A DNA stretch of 64,000 nucleotides from Neobacillus endophyticus (GCF_013248975.1 NZ_JABRWH010000001.1:744001-808000); one strand, 5' to 3'. Positions 17,879 to 26,364 are shown, counted from the first letter of the stretch. Notes: generated from the letters alone by a model not told the origin. A program made the numbers and translations.

Positions 17879-19183
17879 TTAGTATGGTGGAGATACATGT
17901 TTAATAAAGAACAAGCCATCATAATGGTTTCTTACTATTAGTTGTTCTTGCCACTCTCCTTGGGATAATGCAGTGATGGGTTCAAACATCCATTTATTAT
18001 TTTTACCTTTCTTTTGTCCTTCTAAGTTAATAAATAAGTAATCAAAGGGTACTTGGTTTAGAATATATTCAAGTGAATTTCCTCCATAACTCTTACCGTT
18101 ATTTACATTTATAGTTTTTTGTCCAGCTTGTATTATTCCATCATGCATATAAAATCCTATATTATAGCTTTTCTTTTTGTATTCGGCTGGTAAATATTCA
18201 AACATAGATTTTTGTTTCCATTTTTGAAAGTAGTTTCGTCCATAATCTTTAGCATAAATCTCACTATTATTATCCCGAATATGGGTGTTATGACCCCAAA
18301 ATATGATTTTTTTATTTGGATATATGACATCAGATAGACAAATTACATTCTCTTCCATCATTAAATCCCTAATATCAAATACGTCAGTTTCTGTGTAATT
18401 CGATTGAGAGACTTTTCTAATAAACTCAATTCGATTTTGTAAAGTTTTTATCACAAGGTCTTTCAGATTTTGGTTTTTGGGGTAATTTATTACTAAATCT
18501 TTAGAGTGTGCATTTACAAAAGAGATGGCGTTGTTATATCCTTTTTCGTAATACTGAACATCTTCTTTTGATAGCCTTTTTTCATTCGAATACATATCTG
18601 TCCAACTGGTTTCTAACTTTGAGAACTCTTGTGCTTCAGTCTGATTATAGGATTGTATCCATTTATTCATAAAGTCAGTAAAGATACCAGAAGCCTGCAT
18701 ATCAAAACCAGTAAAGGTCAGTGGATTGGTGCTTTTTTCATTTATTATATAATCAAATAAAGGTTTGGTTTGATTATTATTCCATACGAAAAGAAATTTC
18801 CCCATAATCTTAAATGCATTTGTATATGGATTTGAAGTAAGTTCAGTAGATGCAACAACTGCATCACCTATATTACTTTCAAACACAATAACATCAAAGC
18901 CTAAGTCTTCATGTAAATATTTTATTAATCTTACTTTTGCCATGCTATACTCTGCAACACCATGCGAACTTTCTCCAAGAAAAACATATTGTTTCCCCTT
19001 TAATACATTCTTTAAAAATTTTAAGTCATTGTAGTTGTTCGATGTTAATGAATTGACCTTGTAACCGTTATTTTTCAACCATGCATAAGTTTCACCACTA
19101 CCACTAATATTTGAAAAAGAGGTAAATAAAAGAATACTGAATGAAATTGATACCATTAATACTATTTTATATGCATGCCTCAT
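17879..19183 (-). CDS. Erythromycin-esterase-family protein (exported)
   Basis: 434 residues. The N-terminal hydrophobic signal/anchor is about residues 5-26. Family motifs are intact: LGESSHG at 69-75 (E71, H74), FES at 101-103, IRDLMMEEN at 271-279 and FWGHNTHI at 295-302. These residues form the active-site cleft in EreA/EreB-type hydrolases that open macrolide lactones. Many Bacillus homologues are not proven resistance genes, so the substrate is uncertain. The export signal is unlike the classical cytosolic Ere enzymes and suggests an extracellular or membrane-bound role. Confidence 0.88.
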   Translation of the reverse strand: MRHAYKIVLMVSISFSILLFTSFSNISGSGETYAWLKNNGYKVNSLTSNNYNDLKFLKNVLKGKQYVFLGESSHGVAEYSMAKVRLIKYLHEDLGFDVIVFESNIGDAVVASTELTSNPYTNAFKIMGKFLFVWNNNQTKPLFDYIINEKSTNPLTFTGFDMQASGIFTDFMNKWIQSYNQTEAQEFSKLETSWTDMYSNEKRLSKEDVQYYEKGYNNAISFVNAHSKDLVINYPKNQNLKDLVIKTLQNRIEFIRKVSQSNYTETDVFDIRDLMMEENVICLSDVIYPNKKIIFWGHNTHIRDNNSEIYAKDYGRNYFQKWKQKSMFEYLPAEYKKKSYNIGFYMHDGIIQAGQKTINVNNGKSYGGNSLEYILNQVPFDYLFINLEGQKKGKNNKWMFEPITALSQGEWQEQLIVRNHYDGLFFIKHVSPPY

Positions 19184-19282
19184 AATCAGCCCTTATACCA
19201 CCTTTTTTAAATAATAATAATAAATTTCGCCGAAAGGTGTCTTTCCCCTTCTTCAAGCAAACTGCCATTTCAACATCGAAAA

Positions 19283-19302
19283 AGGACAGCCGAAGCTATC
19301 CT
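19283..19302 (-). terminator. Rho-independent terminator with conserved flank
   Basis: On the minus strand AGGATAGC-TTCG-GCTGTCCT is followed by TTTTTCG. It ends the gene at 19335. The hairpin and about 14 bases after it recur, nearly identical, at 36064-36096 on the plus strand. Confidence 0.85.
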
Positions 19303-19334
19303 TTGTGCAACAAGTGAAACTCAATAAATATCAT

Positions 19335-19610
19335 TTAACATATTGATGCTTCGCCTTTTATTAATTTGCCATTTTCATCATCAATGTAGTCCGTTCCATT
19401 CTCACAGTTTTCCTTATTTCCCCATTTAACAATATACTCATTATCTTTATGACTAACTGATTTTATTACCACTTTACCCAATTTATTAGTGTGTTTTTTT
19501 AACACAATTGATTTTGCCTGTTCTTCTGAAATTTTCGTTTTTGAAAAATGATTACAACCACTCATTACCGAAATCAAGGATATACATAATATTAAAACTA
19601 TTTTCTTCAA
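19335..19610 (-). CDS. Small lipoprotein, PepSY-like
   Basis: 91 residues. A lipobox-type signal (ISVMSGC, Cys19) is followed by ISEEQAKSIVLKKH..GKVVIKSVSHKDNEYIVKWGN, the pattern of a single PepSY-like repeat. The C-terminal half has two Cys (ENCENG and the last residue). Probably anchored outside the membrane. Single gene with its own terminator. Confidence 0.7.
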   Translation of the reverse strand: MKKIVLILCISLISVMSGCNHFSKTKISEEQAKSIVLKKHTNKLGKVVIKSVSHKDNEYIVKWGNKENCENGTDYIDDENGKLIKGEASIC

Positions 19611-19726
19611 ATATTTTCACCTCTATATTCACTTAGACGTATCCTTACTATTGAGGTTTCAAAAATATCCAAATTACACCATTATCTTATCATTATATCT
19701 TTCGAGACTTTTTAAGGGAGGGCAAT

Positions 19727-19884
19727 CAAGTATCTCGATAATTTCCTTGCTTGGTTCTTGTTAGTCAATAGACGGTTTTAAAGAAAGCCCAAAACAGTAT
19801 ATTAAAGAATTTTTGCCAACAACATTTGTATTTGAAATGAAGGACACTCATAAGTGTCTTCGGCTGTCAAAATATTTAAGCTAA
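19727..19884 (+). pseudogene. IS1595-family transposase C-terminal remnant 1
   Basis: Frames read KYLDNFLAWFLLVNRR and, after a frameshift, QYIKEFLPTTFVFEMKDTH-x4-RLSKYLS-stop. This matches the end of the transposase at 37412-38396 (KYLDNYLAWFLFVDNR, HIKEFLLTSFIFEMTDTY). The rest of the element is not recognisable. The surrounding gap 19611-19987 holds nothing else I can support. Confidence 0.75.
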
Positions 19885-19987
19885 AACATCTTTACTTCAT
19901 AACGGTGCAGTTCAAAAAAAAGAATGTTAGCAATGTATTCGGGGAAAATACCTACGGAATATACGAATACGGAAAGTAGGTATTGAT

Positions 19988-20395
19988 TTGCGAAAAGTTA
20001 TAATGATTATTTGTCTCATTGCCATGATTGCTATTACTCCTGTTCAAGCAGAGACTAATGATAAACGCTACGAGATGATGCTCGAAGATATTATTTATTC
20101 ATTTTTATCACCGTTAGAATCGAAGGCAATCAAGGATTATTTAGGAACACCAAGACTATCTGATTTTTGTAAGTTTGTAGAGGTTAAGACAAGAACCGAT
20201 ACTTCATATAGATACGAAATAACATATCAATTCATAACCTATGAAAGAGCAATAATGCCTCCGTATCATCTGTTTAGTTTAAAGGTGGAAAATAAATCTC
20301 CAACTAATTGGGTTATAAAAGATGTAAAAGCAAGAAAATTGGCTGAGAGTGAAGATTATACAAAGATGTGTAGAAAACCAAAGGTTGTTTGGTAA
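19988..20395 (+). CDS. Secreted DUF3888-like protein (1)
   Basis: 135 residues from TTG 19988. Signal peptide about 1-21 (ITPVQA). The mature part YEMMLEDIIYSFLSPLESKAIKDYLG...VKTRTDTSYRYEITYQFITYE has the LEDIIYSFLSPLE-type helix followed by a beta pattern that I associate with DUF3888. Related proteins lie at 32242 and 39054. It sits just downstream of an IS1595 transposase tail in the same orientation as the passenger of a typical element. Function unknown. Confidence 0.75.
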   Translation: MRKVIMIICLIAMIAITPVQAETNDKRYEMMLEDIIYSFLSPLESKAIKDYLGTPRLSDFCKFVEVKTRTDTSYRYEITYQFITYERAIMPPYHLFSLKVENKSPTNWVIKDVKARKLAESEDYTKMCRKPKVVW

Positions 20396-20407
20396 TCAAT
20401 TAGACTT

Positions 20408-20443
20408 GGGGAAGTTCCTTAAAAGGGACTACCCTATTTTTTG
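20408..20443 (+). terminator. Probable terminator
   Basis: GGGGAAGTTCC / GGGACTACCCT-type imperfect stem followed by ATTTTTTG, 13 bases after the DUF3888-like stop. Confidence 0.6.
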
Positions 20444-20558
20444 CCCAACTCCAACCATCTGAACCAATAAAAAAATCATCAAGGAACTTAGTCGCAATTC
20501 CTTGAAATCATTCCATCCAAGTTATCGGTTGTGGAAATTATTAACACTCTAAAACAAA

Positions 20559-20634
20559 CATATTAAAGAATTTCTGCTAACATCATTTGTATTTGAAATG
20601 GCAGGAACTTATAATAGTCTTCGTCTATGTATGT
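20559..20634 (+). pseudogene. IS1595-family transposase C-terminal remnant 2
   Basis: HIKEFLLTSFVFEMAGTYNSLRL matches the C-terminus of the transposase at 37412-38396. The upstream 100 bases show no further recognisable coding. It lies immediately before the GNAT gene at 20701. Confidence 0.75.
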
Positions 20635-20700
20635 TCATTGTTAAAACAGGAATTAACGGACAATGGGCTTAAAAAATATAGGGAGAGAAGAACTTAATTT

Positions 20701-21138
20701 ATGGAAATAAGAAAACCATTTGATTCGGAATATAACAAGATTTTATCACTTTCACCACAAGCCTTATTCGATGGTACATTAGGTGAGGCAAAACCGTCAG
20801 ATGAAAAAGTCAAACAACTTATTGAACCGTTATTGCAGAAAGGAGGCTATTATTTAATAGCAACTGAAGGCGATAATCTAATGGGTTGGATTCTTATAGG
20901 AACAAATAAAGACCAATTTACCGACAAGATATATGGATTTATTTATGAATTGTTTGTGTTAGATGAATTTAGAGAACATGGAATTTCAAAACAATTGATG
21001 AATGCTGGTATCGAACATCTTAAACAAGATGGATATTCAGAGGTTCGTTTAAGTGTATATGCAGGAAATCAAGCCATTAAACTGTATGAAAAATTGGGAT
21101 TCAAAAATAGAACCATTATAATGACTTTGCCAATTTAA
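20701..21138 (+). CDS. GNAT-family N-acetyltransferase
   Basis: 145 residues. The acetyl-CoA-binding core is visible as FIYELFVLDEFREHGISKQLMNAGIEHLKQDGYSEVRLSVYAGNQAIKLYEKLGFKNRTIIM (motif A with R/Q-x-x-G-x-G/S, motif B Y-E-K-L-G-F). Transfers an acetyl group to an unknown small molecule or protein amine. Start ATG 20701 with GGGAGAG upstream. Single gene with its own terminator. Confidence 0.9.
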   Translation: MEIRKPFDSEYNKILSLSPQALFDGTLGEAKPSDEKVKQLIEPLLQKGGYYLIATEGDNLMGWILIGTNKDQFTDKIYGFIYELFVLDEFREHGISKQLMNAGIEHLKQDGYSEVRLSVYAGNQAIKLYEKLGFKNRTIIMTLPI

Positions 21139-21184
21139 CACTACTTTCACTATTTAACAGTTAATGGGATGGTATATTTAGAAT

Positions 21185-21217
21185 TTGGGAATCAAAAAAA
21201 TGGTTCCCAATCATTTT
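21185..21217 (+). terminator. Rho-independent terminator
   Basis: TTGGGAA / TTCCCAA stem followed by TCATTTTA; ends the GNAT gene. Confidence 0.7.
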
Positions 21218-21224
21218 ATAGGGA

Positions 21225-21318
21225 AAAGCATGTGTCTCTCGCAAAACAAGTAGAGCACATGATTATTTCATCCTGTCAAAATCTTATTTTATTACAGTTG
21301 AAATGTTCAGAAGAGCAT
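21225..21318 (+). pseudogene. C-terminal tail of a degraded ORF (repeat family copy 2)
   Basis: KHVSLAKQVEHMIISSCQNLILLQL-like reading, aligned with the tails at 14388-14490 and 22228-22400; the reading frame decays after CQ. As at 14490, the copy ends immediately before a minus-strand terminator. Confidence 0.5.
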
Positions 21319-21320
21319 AA

Positions 21321-21345
21321 AAATAGACCTTAAGGTCTATTGTCA
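21321..21345 (-). terminator. Rho-independent terminator
   Basis: Minus strand ATAGACCTTAAGGTCTAT followed by TTTTATG, 4 bases after the stop of the lipoprotein gene at 21349. Confidence 0.85.
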
Positions 21346-21348
21346 ATT

Positions 21349-21762
21349 CTACTTGATTTCAAAAATGGAAAATATGATTTCTGAGTCCTTTACTGATAAC
21401 TTGGCAAAGTTGCCTATTCCTTCACTAACTTCTATCTGTTTCTTATTCTGTGTAATCCATAATCTATATTCAACCGCCTTTGCGTTTGGATTGTCAAAGT
21501 AAAAGGTATAATCAGGCTTCCTTTCCATTTTAAATTTTGAATTTGCCCACTTCGCATTGTTAAGGACTTTTTTGACTTCTTTAACTTTTTCGTCACTATT
21601 TATAGTTTTATAAAGGTGCTCATTACCAGCTTCATCATATTTATTGATAACAAGTGGTTCTTTGTTTGGATATAAAGCACAGCCAGCAAGTAGTGAAAGA
21701 AACAAAGAATTAATAATACTAAACTTGATGAAAAATAGATATTTCCTTTTATTTAGTAACAT
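21349..21762 (-). CDS. Lipoprotein, paralogue of the one at 17198
   Basis: 137 residues. The N-terminal hydrophobic signal ends in a lipobox-like SLLAGC (Cys about 28). The mature domain EKVKEVKKVLNNAKWANSKF...KPDYTFYFDNPNAKAVEYRLWITQNKKQIEVSEGIGNFAKLSVKDSEIIFSIFEIK aligns by eye with the domain of the 17198-17692 lipoprotein (same K-W...P-D-Y-x-F...W-I-T order). Membrane-anchored outside the cell; role unknown. Confidence 0.75.
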   Translation of the reverse strand: MLLNKRKYLFFIKFSIINSLFLSLLAGCALYPNKEPLVINKYDEAGNEHLYKTINSDEKVKEVKKVLNNAKWANSKFKMERKPDYTFYFDNPNAKAVEYRLWITQNKKQIEVSEGIGNFAKLSVKDSEIIFSIFEIK

Positions 21763-21939
21763 TTAAATGACCTCCCTTATTTATATTGACGATATTCTCT
21801 ATTAAAGTCACAAATCCTTTATTGTCAAAGTTGTTTTTGTAAAGTTTGTTATTTTATACAAAAAATAACAAACTACCGTTAAAATTGTGGTAATATTTCC
21901 ATATATTTATATTTTTTTGTCGTTTATGGGGGGGTTCAG

Positions 21940-22179
21940 TTGGAAACATATATAACTTTAATTATAGCAATCATTTCGTTCGTAATATTTATATACTTAG
22001 TTAAGTCAGGAAGGATGAAAATTTTTGAATTTATTGCACTGACATTCTTCCTAATTGGCGGTACTCTTATGGCAACTATGGGGAAAACTCCAGTAGGTTA
22101 CATTGGTGTTGGTATATTTATAATAGGTAGTTTGTTAAGAATCATTGATATAATCAAACAACCTTCTCCTAAAAAATGA
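21940..22179 (+). CDS. Small three-helix membrane protein
   Basis: 79 residues from TTG 21940 with a G-rich RBS (GGGGGG) 6 bases upstream. Three hydrophobic stretches (about 4-21, 28-47, 50-68) and a basic tail. No recognised family. Followed by a clear terminator; single gene. Confidence 0.7.
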   Translation: METYITLIIAIISFVIFIYLVKSGRMKIFEFIALTFFLIGGTLMATMGKTPVGYIGVGIFIIGSLLRIIDIIKQPSPKK

Positions 22180-22202
22180 AAAGTGAAGGTTTTGAGAAAT
22201 GC

Positions 22203-22227
22203 GAGCCTTTAATATCAGGCTCTTTTT
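22203..22227 (+). terminator. Rho-independent terminator
   Basis: GAGCCT / AGGCTC stem with an 8-base loop and TTTTT. Confidence 0.85.
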
Positions 22228-22400
22228 ACTTTGCTCGTAAATTTTCAACAGTTGTTTTATTCGATTTTTGACCCGCTGAAACAAGCAATTGTTCCACTTG
22301 TTTTACAAGGGATAAATGCCTTTCTTAACCTGTTGTTTTTGTCTTTCATTGATAGGTTCGTGTTTCAAACATTTCATTTTTGAGAATTTCTTGGAGTTTA
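22228..22400 (-). pseudogene. C-terminal tail of a degraded ORF (repeat family copy 3)
   Basis: On the minus strand HLSLVKQVEQLLVSAGQKSNKTTVENLRAK-stop, the best-preserved of the three copies (others at 14388-14490 and 21225-21318). Only the last 30 or so codons are open. The rest of the 22180-22503 gap shows nothing else. Confidence 0.55.
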
Positions 22401-22503
22401 TTGCTGTATCATAAAAAGTTTAATAGTCAAGGAAGCAACATCTATGTGAAAACAGTCTTGTGCAAAAAAACTCTAAGAAAACAGCGTTAAACTTAGATGG
22501 ATT

Positions 22504-23043
22504 TCAATAATTTAATAGATTATATAAATCATATTGATAACGAGTTCGCTTTAGCTTTTGTGGAATAAAAACCCAATTTTCCTTTGCCCATTCTAAAAAA
22601 AAGCTCTTTCGTTCTCCGACATGATAAAACTGATAAACTGTTACCGCATCTACAAAATACGTTTCATTTACATCTCTAAAATTGAATACAAATCCAGCTT
22701 TTACACCATCAACTTTGCTGTATTGATACAGGGATTCCACTTGAAATGGCTGTAAAGCACTGAAAGGAATGGATTTTCCTTTATGGCTTTTCAGTTCAAA
22801 CAGATAGATAGTTGGATATTTATATAGAATAAAATCGCAAGGGTTTTTCACGTTGAGGTAGCCTAAACTGTCATCTTTTAATCGGTAAAAGAATAAGTCT
22901 GCTGGAACAGAAGCATAAAAATCCCTCTCAAACTGTTTCCCTGCATTCTGCTTTTTCCCTTTTCCCTTGTTTTCTTTTGTTGCAATTATTGATATAAGCA
23001 CTCTTCCCCTTTCTTGTTGAATTTCTATATGATAGTTTTTCAT
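22504..23043 (-). CDS. recU: RecU-like Holliday-junction resolvase
   Basis: 179 residues. Features match RecU: NAGKQFERDFYASVP, then PCDFILYKYPTIYLFELKSHKGKSIPFSALQPFQVESLYQYS. The nuclease core D-x-n-E-L-K and the conserved IPFSAL-x-x-FQ are both present, with GVKAGFVFNFRD following. It resolves Holliday junctions as a dimer. The chromosomal RecU gene normally sits next to ponA; here it stands alone among accessory genes, so this is more likely a plasmid- or phage-derived copy. The first 25 residues are divergent. Confidence 0.85.
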   Translation of the reverse strand: MKNYHIEIQQERGRVLISIIATKENKGKGKKQNAGKQFERDFYASVPADLFFYRLKDDSLGYLNVKNPCDFILYKYPTIYLFELKSHKGKSIPFSALQPFQVESLYQYSKVDGVKAGFVFNFRDVNETYFVDAVTVYQFYHVGERKSFFLEWAKENWVFIPQKLKRTRYQYDLYNLLNY

Positions 23044-23046
23044 CTT

Positions 23047-23190
23047 GGAAATTATAACGATTCCCCTGGCCCACTATTGATTAATTGATTTTGAGCCACT
23101 TCGATTACATAGCCATGAGCCATTTCTGTCATCTGAAAGTTAGGAAGAATACCGATAAATAATGCCAAATACATCTGCTGATAAATCTGC
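23047..23190 (-). pseudogene. 3' fragment of an unknown gene upstream of recU
   Basis: Minus-strand frame GQIYQQMYLALFIGILPNFQMTEMAHGYVIEVAQNQLINSGPGESL-stop ends 7 bases before the RecU start. No start is visible upstream. It probably is the remnant of the gene that once preceded recU in an operon. Family unknown. Confidence 0.45.
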
Positions 23191-23959
23191 CCTTGATATT
23201 AATATTTTACCGCCAGAATATCCTTCCGAACACAGCATAACGGTTTAATGCTGTCTTATATCATTTTTTCCAATTAGTGTTTTTCCATTGAGTCCTTAAT
23301 AGATTGTTATTGATAAAGATATTCAAAGAATGTAGGTTATTCGTGCTATTGAAATGTTTTCTTATTGATATTTTTTATGGGAAAGTGGTCTTAAAGGGGC
23401 TGTTTATACTTGTTTTTAGTTATATGTAAGGATTTTTTAGATACCTTAGATAAATTTGAAGGAAGGTTTATCAAAAAACAGCTTGGCTGTTGTTAACAGT
23501 ACGATGATTTTTGCAGTGGAATGACGACAATTTTAAAAGAGAAGTTTTTTTAAAGATGCATTTGACATTTCAAAAGAACCTTTTAACATCATTTAGCAAA
23601 TTCATTTTAGATGTTTTTTGAAACTTATATAGGTTTATGTATTCCGAAAGTTGTTCCTACAAAAAAGCCTTTGATATCAAGGCTTGAAGTCCTCAAATAA
23701 ATAAATTAGATTTTAATTTCCAGAAAGGATATTGTCATTAAAAAGAGGCGGAAATATGGGAGTGATACCAATTGATTAAAATAGGAGATTCATCAATATT
23801 GTTTATGTTTAAACTGTATTATAGACCATCAAATGTTGATTACCAGGACACTCGTAAGGACTTTTGGACTAAAAGGGGTAATATATTCTTTCCCGAACAG
23901 AAAAGGTAATTGCATGAGGAAAGGTAACCCTATTGAAAAAAAGACATGCGTCATAGTAA
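23191..23959. other. Non-coding stretch
   Basis: No convincing gene. It contains a minus-strand hairpin GCCTTGATATCAAAGGC followed by TTTTTTG at about 23662-23684 that looks like an orphan terminator. It suggests a transcription unit was lost here. Confidence 0.4.
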
Positions 23960-24687
23960 TAACGGGTTCCGTTGAGAGAGAGAAAAGTTTATTAGCTGAT
24001 GTAATAGACCAATAGTGATATAAATTTTAACCTACTTAACAAGTAAAACAGTAAAATTATTGCCTTAAAATCAGAAATCCCATTCTTAACTTATAAAAGG
24101 AATGGGGTTCTTTTTGTACTATTATAATACTACTAATAAGGCAAGGTCTTCTCTCTAAACTGTTTTAAAGGTACTTTTTGAATTACTTTTAAACCGTCCA
24201 TAACAAGTAAAGTTGCGTTTTTAGAAAAGAAAACTATTTTATTTGTGGGTTCATTTTTTTTAGTCCTGTACTCTAAATAATACTTTCCAATATCGCCTTT
24301 AATATATTTGGATTCATTTTGTAACAATAGTTCTCTGTCGTTAGATTCCATTAAGGATTTTAAATCCAATCCAGGTTTAATCTTTAAATGTAAATTTTCT
24401 TTACAACGCTCATTACAATGAATGAATTTTAATTTAATGTCGTATCCAAGTCCCTGTTTAGTTATTGAAGTTGAAACAATAGAAACCTTTACTGGTTCTT
24501 TATTTTCAAACCCTGAAAGGATGAAAATAGAAATACACAGTATTGATGCAATATAACAACTTAATCTCATAATAACACCTCTCAAAAACTTATTATTTCG
24601 TATTGTGGTGTGTATTATCCTTAGATAAAAGTCTCAAGAACATCTTTTACTGTCTATAATATTTTCCCCCTTCAACGGAACCCGTTA
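23960..24687. mobile_element. Transposase-less element C (TIR TAACGGGTTCCGTT...)
   Basis: The left end TAACGGGTTCCGTTGAGAG at 23960 and the inverted right end TAACGGGTTCCGTTGAAGG (24669-24687 complement) match elements A and B. Flanks TCATAGTAA and TAATTGTAA agree at 7 of 9 positions, possibly an old target duplication. It carries one gene, 24133-24570 (minus). About 728 bp; no transposase. Confidence 0.75.
24133..24570 (-). CDS. Small exported protein carried by element C
   Basis: About 145 residues from ATG 24570, chosen for GAGAGGTG upstream. A hydrophobic N-terminal segment (RLSCYIASILCISIFILSGF) acts as signal or anchor. The mature part has KLKFIHCNERCKENLHLKIKPG (two Cys) and beta-rich stretches. 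Not recognised and unrelated by eye to the protein in elements A and B, although carried by the same kind of element. Confidence 0.75.
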   Translation of the reverse strand: MRLSCYIASILCISIFILSGFENKEPVKVSIVSTSITKQGLGYDIKLKFIHCNERCKENLHLKIKPGLDLKSLMESNDRELLLQNESKYIKGDIGKYYLEYRTKKNEPTNKIVFFSKNATLLVMDGLKVIQKVPLKQFREKTLPY

Positions 24688-24710
24688 TAATTGTAATAAC
24701 GGGTTTTCTT
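24679..24710 (+). terminator. Hairpin made from the element C right end
   Basis: AACCCGTTAT / ATAACGGGTT is a perfect 10-bp stem with a 7-base loop followed by TTCTTTT. Its left arm is the terminal repeat of element C. There is no plus-strand gene just upstream, so it may be incidental. Confidence 0.6.
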
Positions 24711-24891
24711 TTGTGGTCCAAAATAACAGGTAAAATCACACAAGAAAAAGCATGGCGATTCCCAAAGAAATTCGCGATGCTTTCCTGCAAGTATTTTTTA
24801 TTTGTTCTAAGGATAACCTTTTATTCAATAAAGTCTTTTGCTATAACTTTCTTCAAGATTTTTTTGGATGGAGATGGTGTACACCTTCAAT

Positions 24892-25464
24892 CTAAGAATT
24901 TCCCCATAATCTTTTAACGTCCACCAAATCCTGTCCATTAAATTCCATTCTGTATATATCTGGTTTTGATGTATGAAGTAAAAAGTTAAAATCGTACTTA
25001 CTGTCATAATATCCCATCATCAATGCCATAACAGCTCCATGCGTTCCTAAAACTACTTTCCTTCCCCTATAGATATTTAACAAATCTTTTAATACCTTTA
25101 TAGCCCGTTTCTGGCAATCTGCATTAGACTCTGCTCCCAGTAAAGCAAAATTTGGTTCAGAAAAAGACTTTTTTAATAAAGGGAATAATTCCTTATCAGA
25201 AATTCTTATGTTTTCAGCAGTAAAAATTCTCTCTTTAAGGTCTTCATATACTAAAACTTCTTGACCTATTTGTATAGCTAATTGTTGAACGGTTAGGATT
25301 GCACGATTGTACGGGCTTGAGATAATAGCTTCAATTCCTTCCTCTTTTAATACATCAGTTACACGCAGAGCGTCTAATTGGCCCTTTTCAGTTAACCCTC
25401 TTGTTCTTTCATTTCCATCTTTAGGCGAATCACCATGCCTCACCATATATATGAATGTCTTCAT
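24892..25464 (-). CDS. Histidine phosphatase family protein
   Basis: 190 residues. The phosphohistidine motif RHG at the N-terminus (YMVRHGDSPKDG), SSPYNRAILTVQQLA, and the second catalytic His in VVLGTHGAVMALMMGY define the phosphoglycerate-mutase-like superfamily. ESNADCQKRAIKVL supplies the conserved E region. Cytosolic phosphatase; substrate unknown. Single gene; the minus-strand RBS GGAGGT is 8 bases before ATG. Confidence 0.92.
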   Translation of the reverse strand: MKTFIYMVRHGDSPKDGNERTRGLTEKGQLDALRVTDVLKEEGIEAIISSPYNRAILTVQQLAIQIGQEVLVYEDLKERIFTAENIRISDKELFPLLKKSFSEPNFALLGAESNADCQKRAIKVLKDLLNIYRGRKVVLGTHGAVMALMMGYYDSKYDFNFLLHTSKPDIYRMEFNGQDLVDVKRLWGNS

Positions 25465-25502
25465 AATCTACCTCCGAAGTTTTACAGAATTAATTTGCAC
25501 CT

Positions 25503-25545
25503 CTAAAAGAGAACCCGTTTTGACAAGTAATGGGTGCTCTTGATT
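25503..25545 (-). terminator. Rho-independent terminator
   Basis: On the minus strand AAGAGCACCC ... GGGTTCTCTT (one mismatch) with TTTTAG after it, downstream of the gene at 25600. Confidence 0.65.
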
Positions 25546-25599
25546 AATGCAATATATAGAAGTTTAGTTTATTTGTAGTAAAACAAATCATTACTCTAT

Positions 25600-25845
25600 T
25601 TACCATCTAACTCTCATGAATCCCATATCTTGTCGAATTTCGAGAACGATATTTTCGTGAGCAGTATGATAGACGAATTCATCACCTTTAGAATTCAAGA
25701 GTTCCCTTGTAGCCTTTTCATCATCAACCGCCTCGATAAGTGCAACATCTTCAATGATTTCTTTACCACCCGCTACTTTTGATGTCAAAGCCTTTAATTT
25801 TACAAAACGATTGGGGTACATTTTCCGAATAGATGACCACTTCAT
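25600..25845 (-). CDS. Small hypothetical protein
   Basis: 81 residues beginning MKWSSIRKMYPNRFVKLKAL, then acidic helices, ending HENIVLEIRQDMGFMRVRW. I recall such 'YPN-x-F/W-V' proteins near plasmid or toxin-antitoxin genes but cannot assign a family. ATG preceded by GAGGT. Has its own terminator. Confidence 0.7.
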   Translation of the reverse strand: MKWSSIRKMYPNRFVKLKALTSKVAGGKEIIEDVALIEAVDDEKATRELLNSKGDEFVYHTAHENIVLEIRQDMGFMRVRW

Positions 25846-25953
25846 TTTATTTATACCTCACTCATTATTTGGTACAAGGATACCATATCTTCTAATTTCT
25901 TTGCGTCGTTAATCTGCTTGTTCACTGCTCCAAAGAGCACCCGTACACTGACA

Positions 25954-26364
25954 TTACAAATTCTTTTTTAGATGCTTCAATCTTTCTTTATAATCCACCG
26001 CTCTCCGATTCACTTTAGACAGAGCCTCTGCCAGTTCTTTCTCTTTCATTTCCTCCTGCTCTTTTTCCCTTGCTTTCATCCTTTTCTCAATCTCTTGCCC
26101 ACGTTTGCCAAGCCTGTTCCGATTAAATTCAGCAAGTAAGCCATATTTTTTTGATTCCGCAAACTCTTTAACTTCAATTGCCTGCTCAGGAGTAAATAAT
26201 CGCTGACCGTTTATGACAACAGGCTTCGGAATCAGCCTTGCCTCATTTCTCTCTGCCAATATTTCGCTGTACTTGCACCATTGAGCAATGGTGGCTGGAT
26301 TACGGTTTACAAACGCTCCCAAATCCCCTGTTGTAAGATATCTCTGACCATTAATGATTCTCAC
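25954..26364 (-). CDS. HTH DNA-binding protein (plasmid-type), downstream of pair
   Basis: 136 residues. The N-terminal MerR-like helix-turn-helix is YLTTGDLGAFVNRNPATIAQWCKYSEI, then RLIPKPVVINGQRLFTPEQAIEVKEFAE (the wing plus target helix). A long Lys/Glu-rich coiled coil fills residues 75-136. Its start overlaps the stop of the upstream gene by 4 bases. Architecture resembles small plasmid partition or copy-control DNA-binding proteins; this is inference. Confidence 0.8.
   Translation of the reverse strand: MRIINGQRYLTTGDLGAFVNRNPATIAQWCKYSEILAERNEARLIPKPVVINGQRLFTPEQAIEVKEFAESKKYGLLAEFNRNRLGKRGQEIEKRMKAREKEQEEMKEKELAEALSKVNRRAVDYKERLKHLKKNL

Noticed and set aside
23833..24015. 60-codon plus-strand frame across the left end of element C
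   Set aside because: It runs through the terminal inverted repeat, has no RBS, and resembles no family.
24697..25520. A fourth TAACGGG-bounded element around the histidine phosphatase gene
   Set aside because: Both ends share AACGGGTT-Y-TCTTTT, but each is explained by a terminator hairpin (24679-24710 and 25503-25545), and the rest of the 26-bp end repeat is missing.
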